A DNA stretch of 64,000 nt, from contig JBAMJV010004342.1 in NCBI GenBank assembly GCA_037951105.1, positions 62,001-126,000 of the forward strand. The letters run 5' to 3'. Source of the DNA: Echinarachnius parma. Taxonomy: Eukaryota; Echinodermata; Echinoidea; Clypeasteroida; Echinarachniidae. The position numbers were made by a program, and so were the translations under genes. Below are positions 10,882 through 21,467 of this stretch, one piece after another. Each line of letters opens with the position of its first letter. Positions within the stretch are counted from its first letter, which is position 1. The notes below the pieces were generated by a model. It saw only the letters and a program-made list of their open reading frames with translations, searched no databases and was not told the DNA's origin.

Positions 10882-11417
10882 TAGTGCTGTAACTGACCTT
10901 GATGATCGGATCGTTTGATCGGATCGGCAAAATTTTATCGATCTTCGAAATCGGATCGATGATCGGGATCGGATGATCGGCTATAAAAAAAATTAAAAAA
11001 AAAAAAAAAAAAATCGTTTTTTTTTTTTCTTTGGAAAATGATCCCCAAAAAACACAATTTTGAAATATAAATGAATACCAAAGCAACATATATCCATATT
11101 AATAAGCCAAAGGTAATCTTGTTCGGGTATGCTTTCATTTCAAACTGATTACCTCTTCTTTCAGTTTTACAAAATTACTCACGCCGATTTTGAGCTTAGT
11201 CCCATGTGATTAATTTGGCGTAACCTTTCAGAAACACATGGGACTAAGCTCAAAATCGGCGCGAATAATTTTGTAAAAGGAGAGGTAATCAGTTTTAAAT
11301 GAAAGCATACCCATACAAGATTACCTTGGGCTTATTAATATGGATATATGTTGCTTTGGTATTCATTTATATTCCCAAAATATGTTTTTTGGGATCATTT
11401 TCCAAAGAAAAAAAAAC

Positions 11418-11448
<31 letters not shown>

Positions 11449-11561
11449 GCCGATCCGATCTTCCGATTTTTTCTGCATGATCGGAAATCGGCAAAAACGG
11501 TCCGATCATGTATGATCGGATCGTGATCGGCATGCCGATCCGATGATCGGTTACAGCACTA
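10882..11561. mobile_element. hAT-like MITE (TAGTGCTGTAAC ends), copy inside the foldback terminus
   Basis: The ends are TAGTGCTGTAAC and GTTACAGCACTA. The target duplication gggtcaat (10874-10881 and 11562-11569) is itself the first eight bases of the foldback element, so insertion happened eight bases inside its left end. Content matches 4140-4790 in inverse orientation. Confidence 0.88.
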
Positions 11562-12164
11562 GGGTCAATCCACGTCAAATCAACCGGTGGGTGTCACCCG
11601 ACCCCCTTCGATTTCGCTAAAATTCGCACCAATTGTTCCCCCAAGTGTCTGATGGAAAACCCCGAAATTTTTTGCCCCGAAGTCATTCGGTTGCTAAGTT
11701 ACGGCCGCGCCTAGCAACCAATGCGGGGTCAAACCATTTCTTCTTTAAAATTTTGGCCATTTTTGATTATCTGCTGTAGCTAAAATTGAAAAGCCAGAGC
11801 TCTCATTGTCTGGAAATTGGAAGAACTTTGTCATCTCTACAAGATGTATTCATTATGTCGCGGGTCGAGTTTTCGTTTTCGCGTAAGAGGTCACCGAAAA
11901 TGGCTTTAAGCGAAAAATTAAAGTTTTTTTAAGCATGTTTGGATGCCCATAGCTTAAAAATTAATAGATATTTTGCTCTAATCTTTTAGAGTATAAAAGA
12001 CCTTCACTTCCTTTACAGATTAAAAAAAAAATGAGCGTGATTGTTCAAGTCGTTTTCGAGTAAAGCGCCCTCAAAGTTTGGATTTTTCAAAAATGCACCA
12101 AGTTCAAGGTCAAAGGTCACCCTTAGTCCAATCTGGGATCTTCACCAATTTTTGTGTACTGACA

Positions 12165-13440
12165 GATATTTACCTATATTTTCAGGGGTTACCAAAGAAA
12201 TTTTGCTACCGGAACGTTTAATGGCTTAATTACGCTAACGAAAATGGTCGTAAACAACCCGAAATACTCAAAATTGCCATATAATTGGCTTTAGGGCATA
12301 TTTTGTATCTCTCTCACACGCAATACAAAAGTTTATAAATACTGTTCTTCAGGGAATTGGCAGACATTCACCTATATTTTCATGGGTTAGCAAAAAAAAA
12401 TTGCTACCGGAACGTTTAACGGCTTATTTACACTGACGAAAATGGTCGTAAACACACTGAAACGTGTTAAATAGCCATATAATTGGCTTTATGGCATATT
12501 TTGAATCTCTCTCACACGCAATATAAAAGTTTATAAATACTGTTCTTCAGGGAATTGGCAGACATTCACCTATATTTTCATGGGTTAGCAAAAAAAATTG
12601 CTACCGGAACGTTTAACAGCTTATTTACACTGACGAAAATGGTCGTAAACACACTGAAACGTGTTAAATAGCCATATTACGGGCTTTAGGGCATATTTTG
12701 AAACTTTCTCACACGCAATACAAAAGTTTATAAATACTGTTCTTCAGGGAATTGGCTGACATTCACCTATATTTTCATGGGTTAGCCAAAAAAAATTGCT
12801 GCCGGAACGTTTAACGGCTTATTTACACTGACGAAAATGGTCGTAAACACACTAAAACGTGTTAAATAGCCATATTACTTGCTTTAGGGCATATTTTGAA
12901 TCTCTCTCACACGCAATATAAAAGTTTATAAATACTGTTCTTCAGGGAATTGGCAGACATTCACCTATATTTTCATGGGTTAGCAAAAAAAAATTGCTAC
13001 CGGAACGTTTAACGGCTTATTTACACCGACGAAAATGGTCGTAAACACACTGAAACGTGTAAATAACCATATTACGGGCTTTAGGGCATATTTTGAATCT
13101 CTCTCACACGCAATATAACAGTTTATAAATACTGTTCTTCAGGGAATTGGCAGACATTCACCTATATTTTCATGGGTTAGCAAAAAAAAATTGCTACCGG
13201 AACGTTTAACGGCTTATTTACACTGACGAAAATGGTCGTAAAAACACTGTAACATGTTAAATTGCCATTTTACGGGCTTTAGTGCATAGTTTGAATCTCT
13301 CTCACACGCAATAGAAAACGTTATAAATACTGTTCTTCAGGGAATTGGCAAACATTCACCTATATTTTTATGGGTTAGCAAAAAAAAAATTGCTACCTGA
13401 ACGTTTAACGGCTTATTTACACTGACGAAAATGCTCGTAA
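12165..13440. repeat. Left-arm tandem array, six ~197-bp units
   Basis: The anchor 'ttcttcagggaattgg' recurs near 12346, 12544, 12741, 12939, 13136 and 13334, a spacing of 197-198 bp. A diverged partial unit begins near 12165. Units differ by scattered substitutions and by the length of an A-run. Confidence 0.9.
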
Positions 13441-13449
13441 ACAGTACTG

Positions 13450-16345
13450 TGTGTTTACGACCGTTTTCGTCAGTGTAAATAAGCCGTTAATGGTTCCGGT
13501 AGCAATTTTTTTTTGCTAACCCATGAAAATATAGGTGAATGTCTGCCAATTCCCTGAAGAACAGTATTTATAACGTTTTATATTGCGTGTGAGAGAGATT
13601 CAAACTGTATGCCCCAAAGCCCGTAATATGGCGATTTAACATGTTACAGTGTGTTTACGACCATTTTCGTCAGTGTAAATAAGCCGTTAAACGTTCCGGT
13701 AGCAATTTTTTTTTGCTAACCCATGAAAATATAGGTGAATGTCTGCCAATTCCCTGAAGAACAGTATTTATAAACTTTTATATTGCGTGTGAGAGAGATT
13801 CAAAATATGCCCTAAAGCCCGTAATATGGTTATTTACACGTTTCAGTGTGTTTACGACCATTTTCGTCAGTGTAAATAAGCCGTTAAACGTTCCGGTAGC
13901 AATTTTTTTTGCTAACCCATGAAAATATAGGTGAATGTCTGCCAATTCCCTGAAGAACAGTATTTATAAACTTTTATATTGCGTGTGAGAGAGATTCAAA
14001 ATATGCCCTAAAGCCCGTAATATGGTTATTTACATGTTTCAGTGTGTTTACGACCATTTTCGTCAGTGTAAATAAGCCGTTAAACGTTCCGGTAGCAATT
14101 TTGTTTTGCTAACCCATGAAAATATAGGTGAATGTCTGCCAATTCCCTGAAGAACAGTATTTATAAACTTTTGTATTGCGTGTGAGAAAGATTCAAAATA
14201 TGCCCTAAAGCCCGTAATATGGCTATTAACACGTTTCAGTGTGTTTACGACCATTTTCGTCAGTGTAAATAAGCCGTTAAACGTTCCGGTAGCAATTTTG
14301 TTTTGCTAACTTATGGAAATATAGGTGAATGTCTTCCAATTCCCTGAAGAACAGTATTTATAAACTTTTGTATTGCGTGTGAGAAAGATTCAAAATATGC
14401 CCTAAAGCCCGTAATATGGCTATTAACACGTTTCAGTGTGTTTACGACCATTTTCGTCAGTGTAAATAAGCCGTTAAACGTTCCGGTAGCAATTTTGTTT
14501 TGCTAACCCATGAAAATATAGGTGAATGTCTTCCAATTCCCTGAAGAACAGTATTTATAAACTTTTGTATTGCGTGTGAGAAAGATTCAAAATATGCCCT
14601 AAAGCCCGTAATATGGCTATTTAACACGTTTCAGTGTGTTTACGACCATTTTCGTCAGTGTAAATAAGCCGTTAAACGTTCCGGTAGCAATTTTTTGTTG
14701 CTAACCCCTGAAAATATAGGTGAATGTCTGCCAATTCCCTGAAGAACAGTATTTATAAACTTTTATATTGCGTGTGAGAGAGATTCAAAATATGCCCTAA
14801 AGCCAATTATATGGCTATTTAACACGTTTCGGTGTGTTTACGACCATTTTCGTCAGTGTAAATAAGCCGTTAAACGTACCGGTAGCAATTTTGTTTTGCT
14901 AACCCATGAAAATATAGGTGAATGTCTGCCAATTCCCTGAAGAACAGTATTTATAAACTTTTGTATTGCGTGTGAGAGAGATACAAAATATGCCCTAAAG
15001 CCAATTATATGGCAATTTTGAGTATTTCGGGTTGTTTACGACCATTTTCGTTAGCGTAATTAAGCCATTAAACGTTCCGGTAGCAAAATTTCTTTGGTAA
15101 CCCCTGAAAATATAGGTAAATATCTGTCAGTACACAAAAATTGGTGAAGATCCCGGATTGGACTAAGGGTGACCTTTGACCTTGAACTTGGTGCATTTTT
15201 GAAAAATCCAAAAATCCTAACGTTCCGGTAGCAATTTTTTTTTGCTAACCCATGAAAATATAGGTGAATGTCTGCCAATTCCCTGAAGAACAGTATTTAT
15301 AAACTTTTATATTGCGTGTGAGAGAGATTCAAAATATGCCCTAAAGCCCGTAATATGGTTATTTACACGTTTCAGTGTGTTTACGACCATTTTCGTCAGT
15401 GTAAATAAGCCGTTAAACGTTCCGGTAGCAATTTTTTTTGCTAACCCATGAAAATATAGGTGAATGTCTGCCAATTCCCTGAAGAACAGTATTTATAAAC
15501 TTTTGTATTGCGTGTGAGAAAGATTCAAAATATGCCCTAAAGCCCGTAATATGGCTATTAACACGTTTCAGTGTGTTTACGACCATTTTCGTCAGTGTAA
15601 ATAAGCCGTTAAACGTTCCGGTAGCAATTTTGTTTTGCTAACTTATGGAAATATAGGTGAATGTCTTCCAATTCCCTGAAGAACAGTATTTATAAACTTT
15701 TGTATTGCGTGTGAGAAAGATTCAAAATATGCCCTAAAGCCCGTAATATGGCTATTTAACACGTTTCAGTGTGTTTACGACCATTTTCGTCAGTGTAAAT
15801 AAGCCGTTAAACGTTCCGGTAGCAATTTTTTGTTGCTAACCCCTGAAAATATAGGTGAATGTCTGCCAATTCCCTGAAGAACAGTATTTATAAACTTTTA
15901 TATTGCGTGTGAGAGAGATTCAAAATATGCCCTAAAGCCAATTATATGGCTATTTAACACGTTTCGGTGTGTTTACGACCATTTTCGTCAGTGTAAATAA
16001 GCCGTTAAACGTACCGGTAGCAATTTTGTTTTGCTAACCCATGAAAATATAGGTGAATGTCTGCCAATTCCCTGAAGAACAGTATTTATAAACTTTTGTA
16101 TTGCGTGTGAGAGAGATACAAAATATGCCCTAAAGCCAATTATATGGCAATTTTGAGTATTTCGGGTTGTTTACGACCATTTTCGTTAGCGTAATTAAGC
16201 CATTAAACGTTCCGGTAGCAAAATTTCTTTGGTAACCCCTGAAAATATAGGTAAATATCTGTCAGTACACAAAAATTGGTGAAGATCCCGGATTGGACTA
16301 AGGGTGACCTTTGACCTTGAACTTGGTGCATTTTTGAAAAATCCA
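13450..16345. repeat. Right-arm tandem array, thirteen ~197-bp units in inverse orientation
   Basis: The anchor 'ccaattccctgaagaacag' recurs about thirteen times between 13545 and 16085. The arm is longer than the left because a block of about 1.1 kb is duplicated: the edge segment at 15045-15213 recurs at about 16180-16345. The first copy is broken at 15213 and runs straight into another array unit. Confidence 0.88.
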
Positions 16346-16871
16346 AACTTTGAGGGCGCTTTACTCGAAAACGACTTAAACAATCACGCTCATTTTTTTT
16401 TTATCTGTAAAGGAAGTGAAGGTCTTTAATTCTCTAAAAGATTAGAGCAAAATATCTATTAATTTTTAAGCTATGGGCATCCAAACATGCTTAAAAAAAC
16501 TTTAATTTTTCGCTTAAAGCCATTTTCGGTGACCTCGTACGCGAAAACGAAAACTCGACCCGCGACATAATGAATACATCTTGTAGAGATGACAAAGTTC
16601 TTCCAATTTCCAGACAATGAGAGCTCTGGCTTTTCAATTTTAGCTACAGCAGATAATCAAAAATGGCCAAATTTTAAAGAAGAAACGGTTTGACCGCGCA
16701 TTGGTTGCTAGGCGCGGCCGTAACTTAGCAACCGAATGACTTCGGGCCAAAAATTTCGGGGTTTTCCGTCAGACACTTGGAGGAACAATTGTGCGAATTT
16801 TAGCAAAATCGAAGGGGGTCGGGTGACAAAATGTCTGAAAATTGGTTGATTTGACGTGGATTGACCCATAC

Positions 16872-17390
16872 ACAAACGGTATAGATGGTGGGGCTGGTGG
16901 CTAGGCCCTAGACTGCAGTCTTTTGGGGATGACATGTATATATAGCCAAAGAAAATGTTAGGAAGACACATGTTTTATACATTTTGGGACAGTATCATTG
17001 AACATGTCATTCCTAACGCTATAGTGCAAAGCTATACATTTGCATACGATAATGTCAAAAAATGTATGAAAATATGTCCTACTAAACATTTTCTTTAGCT
17101 ACAGTATAGGGATGACATTTCTCCAGTATTTGTGCCTTGCATCTAGTATGGAATTGGAAATCATACTCACTTGTCTATTCCTCTTCGTCTCCTTTATATA
17201 TAAGTCAAACTACCTCTTGGAAAATAATATTTCCTCCAGGTGCCCCCCCTCCCACCCACCCCCCCCCCCCCCCCCCCCCAAAAAAATAAAATAAAATAAA
17301 ATAAAAAAACAAATAAAATGGACATAAATAATCAGCAAAAATCCAAAATCATGTCATTCGATCTCAATGTAGATATTATTTTAAATTCAA
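16872..17390. other. Spacer upstream of the M6PR-like gene
   Basis: No exon was recognised. A poly-C tract with interruptions fills 17242-17279 and is followed by a short (AAAAT)n run to about 17310. The promoter or a 5' non-coding exon of the receptor gene may lie here. Confidence 0.4.
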
Positions 17391-17471
17391 ATGCTCCTCC
17401 CTGTTACTTATCTCCAAGGTTGTGATGCGACGCCTTGCATGATGGACCCGCTTTACTCCCCTCTCCGTCTC

Positions 17472-17862
17472 ATGATAACATGTAAAGCGACACTCACCAG
17501 GAGCAGGAGTCTGTTCCTCTACTCTCTCCTTCTCGCATCTGCCAAATTACTTCGAGCCGACCGGACTTGCGTCAAAGACAGCAACTGCCGCTGCACCCTG
17601 AACGACAACTCCTACTACTTCGACCTCGCGCCGATCGTCGGGGAGACGTCCCCTCCAATGTTCACGTTACCAGAAGGCGACGTCTTGTATTACTACGATC
17701 CCTGTCGGCAGTTCGACAAGGAGGGCTCCGAATGCCGGAATGTGGCTGCGTGCAAAGAGGTCCCGGGTCAGACAATTTTACAAATATTGGACTCTTTTCG
17801 ACGGCCGAGTTTGTTTACTTGGAAGGTCAGCAGATACCGCTCAGGACTTGTCTACCAAAATG
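17472..17862 (+). CDS. M6PR: M6PR-like receptor, luminal exon
   Basis: An open frame runs to a GGTAAGAGC donor at 17863. From ATG 17472 it begins with a basic n-region, then LFLYSLLLASA, a plausible signal peptide. Then come CVKDSNCRC, YYFDLAPIVG and LYYYDPC, the pattern of the first half of an MRH lectin domain. In-frame ATGs at 17391, 17439 and 17442 are alternative starts, and an upstream exon is possible. Around 17758-17830 the frame that matches the family shifts by one base and then returns (see findings). Confidence 0.75.
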
Positions 17863-20195
17863 GTAAGAGCTCTTTAGCTATCAGTGAATATCTGATCTTT
17901 CTCTCTCTACAGCCCTGGGGCCCATTTCATGAAAGGGTCTTAGCTAAGACCGTCCTAACTATCACGTGACTGTGACTGATCTGCGGACTTACAGATGGCG
18001 TTTGTTCCGATCACAAGGACAGGGTTGGATGTATAATAGCAAAGACGCTTTCATGCAACACGTGTTGCCGTAAATGTCAAAGTTATACCAAGGTTGAGTA
18101 TACAGAGATAAGACCCTTTCATGAAGTGGGGCCCAGAGGCCGAGAGCATGATCATGCCCCAAGACCAGTCCTAGATCCACTGATCTCTAGATATGCGTGT
18201 GTAATCCTTTATGTTGAATGAGTGAGGGCGATATGTGTGCTCTGCAACGTTCTGTTGATTTGTATGTTATTCTAGCATATTGACATCGATGAGTTAGAGC
18301 CGATGATGCTAATTACCATGGTAAATGTCGCTGGTCCGTAATCGGGCCCCTGCCCCCTGGACGCTGGTGTACAGAATCTTTACTTAGAGGATGAGGGCAC
18401 AGGGGCACGATGCCCCCTTATAATTTAACATGCAATCAATAACAAAATTATAAGGGGGAAAGCTTTGAACAAATGCCTCGCAAACATTTGTGTGCCTGCA
18501 GTCAGCTGGGGTAAATTTGCATGAATAGTTTATTTTTTCTCAAGGAGAGGGGGGGGGGGGGGGGGGGGGGGGTCTCATCAATATATTCATCCCTTCTGAA
18601 CAAAGGAAATGTAAGGAAATTTGTTGTAAACAAAAAAATGCAAATTCAACTTAGAAAATGTGGAAATAAAGAAAATGAAATAAATTGCAAAAAGGACTTG
18701 TTCATAGCTCTAGATCAACATATCCATCAAGCAAGAACCAATTATTTCATGCAAAATTCTCACTTTTTTAAAGATTCATTTTAAACTGCAGGAAATATGT
18801 GTTTAGACTTTAGAGCAAGAAAGTTGTTCTTAAACAAGAAAGTTGTCTGCCGAGCAATCAAAGTATGTGAATATATTTTTTGTTTGTTTGTAACTTTATT
18901 TTTTACTTTTGGTAATTCAGCATCAGGCAAGAACCAAATCATTCTTCATGAATTCTCATTTCATTTGCATTCATTTTGAACTGCAGGAAAAACGGGCCCA
19001 GAGCAGATCAACCCGACATTGCAGTTGGTTTGCGATATGATTAGCAACAGGGCATTATCAGCCAAGCAATCAACATCAACTTACTACCTGCTTGAGCTTT
19101 TTAGTTGCAGCTTCAGGCAAAAACTAAATGTTCCCTGAAAATGTTGACTTTTTAAAGATGTCTTTTATTCATTTCCAATTGCAGGTAAGACGGGTCCAGA
19201 GCAGATCACCACGACAGTGCAGTTGATTTGCGACACGATCAGCATAACCGCCCTTTCTGCTAAGCAATCAACGTCAACTTACTACCTCTTTGAGCTACGA
19301 TCCCGGTACGCATGCATGCTGCCCGTTCCCTCATCCAATGGGCTGTCAACAGGGGGCGTGCTTTGCATCGTCTTTGTGGTTCTAGTGGCAGTCTATTTCG
19401 GTGGAGGTGAGTTGAACTTTCTAAATTTAAATGACCAATTAATGATTGATGTTCTAAAAAAATGTAGCTTATAAAAATGTAGGTTAAATTGAGCTGGACT
19501 ATGCTCCATGTAACTAACTTTTGAGATTTGTTCTCGCACTTATAACATTGGATTTTTCAAAGACTTAAAATTGGCAATGCTTACCCTTGAAGAGGTGATA
19601 TGGTGTAGTGGTTAGAGCTCCACTCTTCGCACTAATTTGCCGGGTTTGAACCAAGGCTGCATCCCTCAGATGGTGACAATAAATAAAGGGCGGTCCCAGA
19701 TGTAAATAATAAAAATGTATTGAATGTGTCTATATAAAACAAAAACAGCTTTAGTCCTATAAAAGGCCATTATTGTTATGCCTCCGCCAACGAAGTGGCC
19801 GGAGGCAATATGTTTTGGGGTTGTCCGTCCGTCCGTCCGTCCGTCCGTACGTACGTACGTCCCGTTTTCGTTCTCGTTGAATGTAATTTTATATCAACTA
19901 AGATAATCCTTTCTTAATCTTCTACAAAATAGATATAATTAGAGACTGTACATTCTTTGGGAAAGTTAATAATGAGTAAATTGATAATTCCTGTACATAT
20001 TTTGTTTTCTCTTCTTCAGGCTTCGTCTACCTCTTCTTCTTCAAGTACGAGAGCGGGAAAAAAGCGATCCCTCATTACGAATTCTGGTCATCTTTACCCG
20101 GCCTTATCCGAGACGGAAGCGTATTCCTCTGTGAATGTATGTGCGGGAAGTCAACAACTATGACATCATCAGCACCATCTTACGAAGCCATTTAG
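17472..20195 (+). CDS. M6PR: Cation-dependent mannose-6-phosphate receptor homologue
   Basis: This is a type I membrane lectin. By family it carries mannose-6-phosphate-tagged hydrolases from the trans-Golgi to endosomes. Three coding exons join in consistent phase: 17472-17862, 19185-19406 and 20020-20195. The protein has a signal peptide, a luminal MRH domain, a membrane span (LSTGGVLCIVFVVLVAVYFG) and a tail. The segment YYLFELRSRYAC matches FYLFEMDSSLAC of the mammalian receptor, but the cysteine just before it in mammals is missing. The tail keeps the PHYEFW counterpart of mammalian PHLAFW, whose Phe-Trp pair is needed for endosomal sorting. It also has a cysteine-rich CECMC near the palmitoylation region. 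It lacks the acidic dileucine end and stops at SYEAI, a YxxI motif. Confidence 0.88.
17914..18135. mobile_element. MITE in the first M6PR intron (GGGCCCATTTCATGAAAGG ends)
   Basis: The left end GGGCCCATTTCATGAAAGG pairs with 'ccctttcatgaagtggggccc' on the right. It is non-coding and lies wholly within the intron. Confidence 0.7.
18540..18573 (+). repeat. Poly-G tract
   Basis: There is a run of more than 20 G in the intron. It is one of many such tracts in the window. Confidence 0.9.
18690..19140 (+). pseudogene. Decayed tandem copies of the M6PR transmembrane exon
   Basis: The segment at about 18990-19110 follows 'ctgcagg' and reads GKTGPEQINPTLQLVCD and then SAKQSTSTYYLLELF, clearly a copy of the start of the exon at 19185-19406. 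It then diverges and stops before any membrane span. A third, more decayed boundary copy lies at about 18700-18870. The flanking intron text ('catc aggcaagaacca') is also repeated, so the unit was intron plus exon start. Confidence 0.8.
19185..19406 (+). CDS. M6PR: M6PR-like receptor, transmembrane exon
   Basis: The exon is 222 nt, with acceptor CAATTGCAG and donor GTGAGTTG. It completes a split Gly codon with the previous exon and leaves one G for the next. It encodes GKTGPEQITTTVQLICD, YYLFELRSRYAC, and the membrane span with a following Gly-Gly. Confidence 0.9.
19590..19740 (+). mobile_element. tRNA-derived SINE, second family, copy 1
   Basis: The head reads 'gtgtagtggttagagctccactcttcgcac' with a B-box GGTTTGAACC, then 'gatggtgac' and 'aaagggcggtcccaga'. 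A sister copy is at 57188-57330. It lies in the last M6PR intron. Confidence 0.7.
19779..19885 (+). repeat. Element end with (GTCC)n and (GTAC)n microsatellite
   Basis: 'tatgcctccgcc' and 'ggttgtccgtccgtccg' are followed by four 'tacg' units and 'cccgttttcgttctcg'. The same blocks in reverse end the element at 3892-5210. Confidence 0.6.
20020..20195 (+). CDS. M6PR: M6PR-like receptor, terminal exon (cytosolic tail)
   Basis: The acceptor CTTCTTCAG completes GGC with the preceding exon. The exon encodes FVYLFFFKYESGKKAIPHYE, then FWSSLPGLIRDGSVFLCECM, and ends APSYEAI before TAG at 20193-20195. The Phe-Trp pair and cysteine cluster align with the mammalian tail. The C-terminal Tyr-x-x-Ile is an AP-adaptor type motif (inference). 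Confidence 0.9.
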
Positions 20196-20204
20196 CAAGT
20201 TTAT

Positions 20205-20890
20205 AGATCTTTTTACAACATATTAAATTACTGCAGATTGATACTAGCCATCGCTTACTAGGCCTTTCCTGCAATTTCACTATCATTCTGTGAGATTTCG
20301 GGTCATCTTTACCCGGCCTTATCAGAGACGGAAGCGCGTTCCTGTGTGAATGTATGTGCGGGAAGTCAACATCTATGACATCATCAGCAACAACGTACGA
20401 TGCCATTTAGCAACTAGACCTATAGATATTTTTACAACAAAGAAAAGTGCTACAAGTAAATGCCAGCCATCGCTTACTTGGCCTTTCCTGCCATTTTACC
20501 ATCTCCCAGGGAGAATTTGGGTCTTCATTACCTGACCTTATCCGAGACATAGCATACTCCTGTGTGAATTTATCTTTTGGAAGTCAAAAACTGACATCAT
20601 CAGCACTGTCGTTTGTATTTAAACAAAGCCAATGACAGTACTATACTTGTAAACAAATTGAAGTCTTCCATACCTGGCCTTATTCTAAATGGTGCATTTA
20701 CAGAAAGTTGAACAAGATGACATCTTCAGCATCATCGTATCATTTTTGATAATTAGCCATATAGTAGCCAATAAAGGCACTTTTTTGAGTTTTTGCTAGT
20801 CTTCCATACCCACTCGTATACAGTGTTATGGAACCGTCTTCCTACAGGTGTGAAATAAGATTACATCATCAGTAACATTATATGATTTCA
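20205..20890 (+). pseudogene. Graded tandem copies of the M6PR terminal exon and 3' flank
   Basis: Copy 2 (stop at 20408-20410) lies 215 bp downstream of the real stop. It is still open, reading SSLPGLIRDGSAFLCECMCG and ending TTYDAI. Copies 3, 4 and 5 begin near 20515, 20665 and 20800 and keep only 'cttccatacctggcctta' and 'gacatcatcagca' landmarks. Decay rises with distance from the real exon. Copy 2 is preceded by a TGTGAG that would act in the right phase as an acceptor at 20295. Confidence 0.82.
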
Positions 20891-21028
20891 TATAATCTTT
20901 TTTAGACATAGCTTTATAGCTATTGAAGGTGATGCAAATTTGTATCCTGTCTTCCTATTAGGAATTAGCCATGCTTTATCCTCATTTTCTAGTGGGCTAG
21001 CGACGGGAGCAGTAATATTTAACCTTAA

Positions 21029-21467
21029 AGGGGACCACCAGGCAAAGAACAACACATTATTATATGTTTTGGTACCGTTTTGTGATATCAAATAGATACC
21101 TAACATTTTGCAAAGGGTTGTGTAATTCATAAACAAAGCAATTCATTTCCACCACTTACGGAACCACTGCTATTTCCTGGTTCCATACGGGCCAACCATT
21201 TGCGAGTGCGCCAATGCTATTCACGCGCACGTTTGTAAACAATAGATTCCCGGGCGATTCGTTCACTCTGCACACATTGCAATTCACCGCACACATAGCA
21301 GTCTGCGTAATTCAGACCGCATGAACGCATGCTTTAGAATGGTGATGCGTTTCCAATTTTTTTTCTTTTTTTCTGGAAACATATTTTTGTGAACTTGTTG
21401 ATGGAATGGAATACTAAAGATGTTACCTTTCTTTAATAAGAATATTATTTTTGGGTGGTGGTACCCT
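21029..21467. mobile_element. TTAA-flanked MITE (AGGGGACCACC ends), intact copy
   Basis: It starts AGGGGACCACCAGG and ends GGTGGTGGTACCCT, with TTAA at 21025-21028 and 21468-21471. Interior text matches the disrupted copy around 3830-5256 and resembles 50116-50495. Confidence 0.75.

Larger units (their letters stand above)
10874..16867. mobile_element. Giant foldback (long inverted repeat) transposon
   Basis: The outer ends are GGGTCAATCCACGTCAAATC (intact at 11562) and its reverse complement ending at 16867. A 4-bp duplication, ATAC, flanks the whole unit (10870-10873 and 16868-16871) once the nested hAT element is discounted. Each arm has a unique outer domain of about 700 bp and an inner domain of tandem units of about 197 bp. 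The arms meet near 13447. There is no ORF with any family resemblance. The architecture is like the FB, Galileo and sea-urchin TU foldback elements; the similarity is structural only. Confidence 0.85.

Noticed and set aside
12041..16383. Recurrent short ORFs (SKFGFFKNAPSS type) in the foldback arms
   Set aside because: The same peptide occurs on opposite strands because the arms are inverted copies. It is too short, with no transposase motif.
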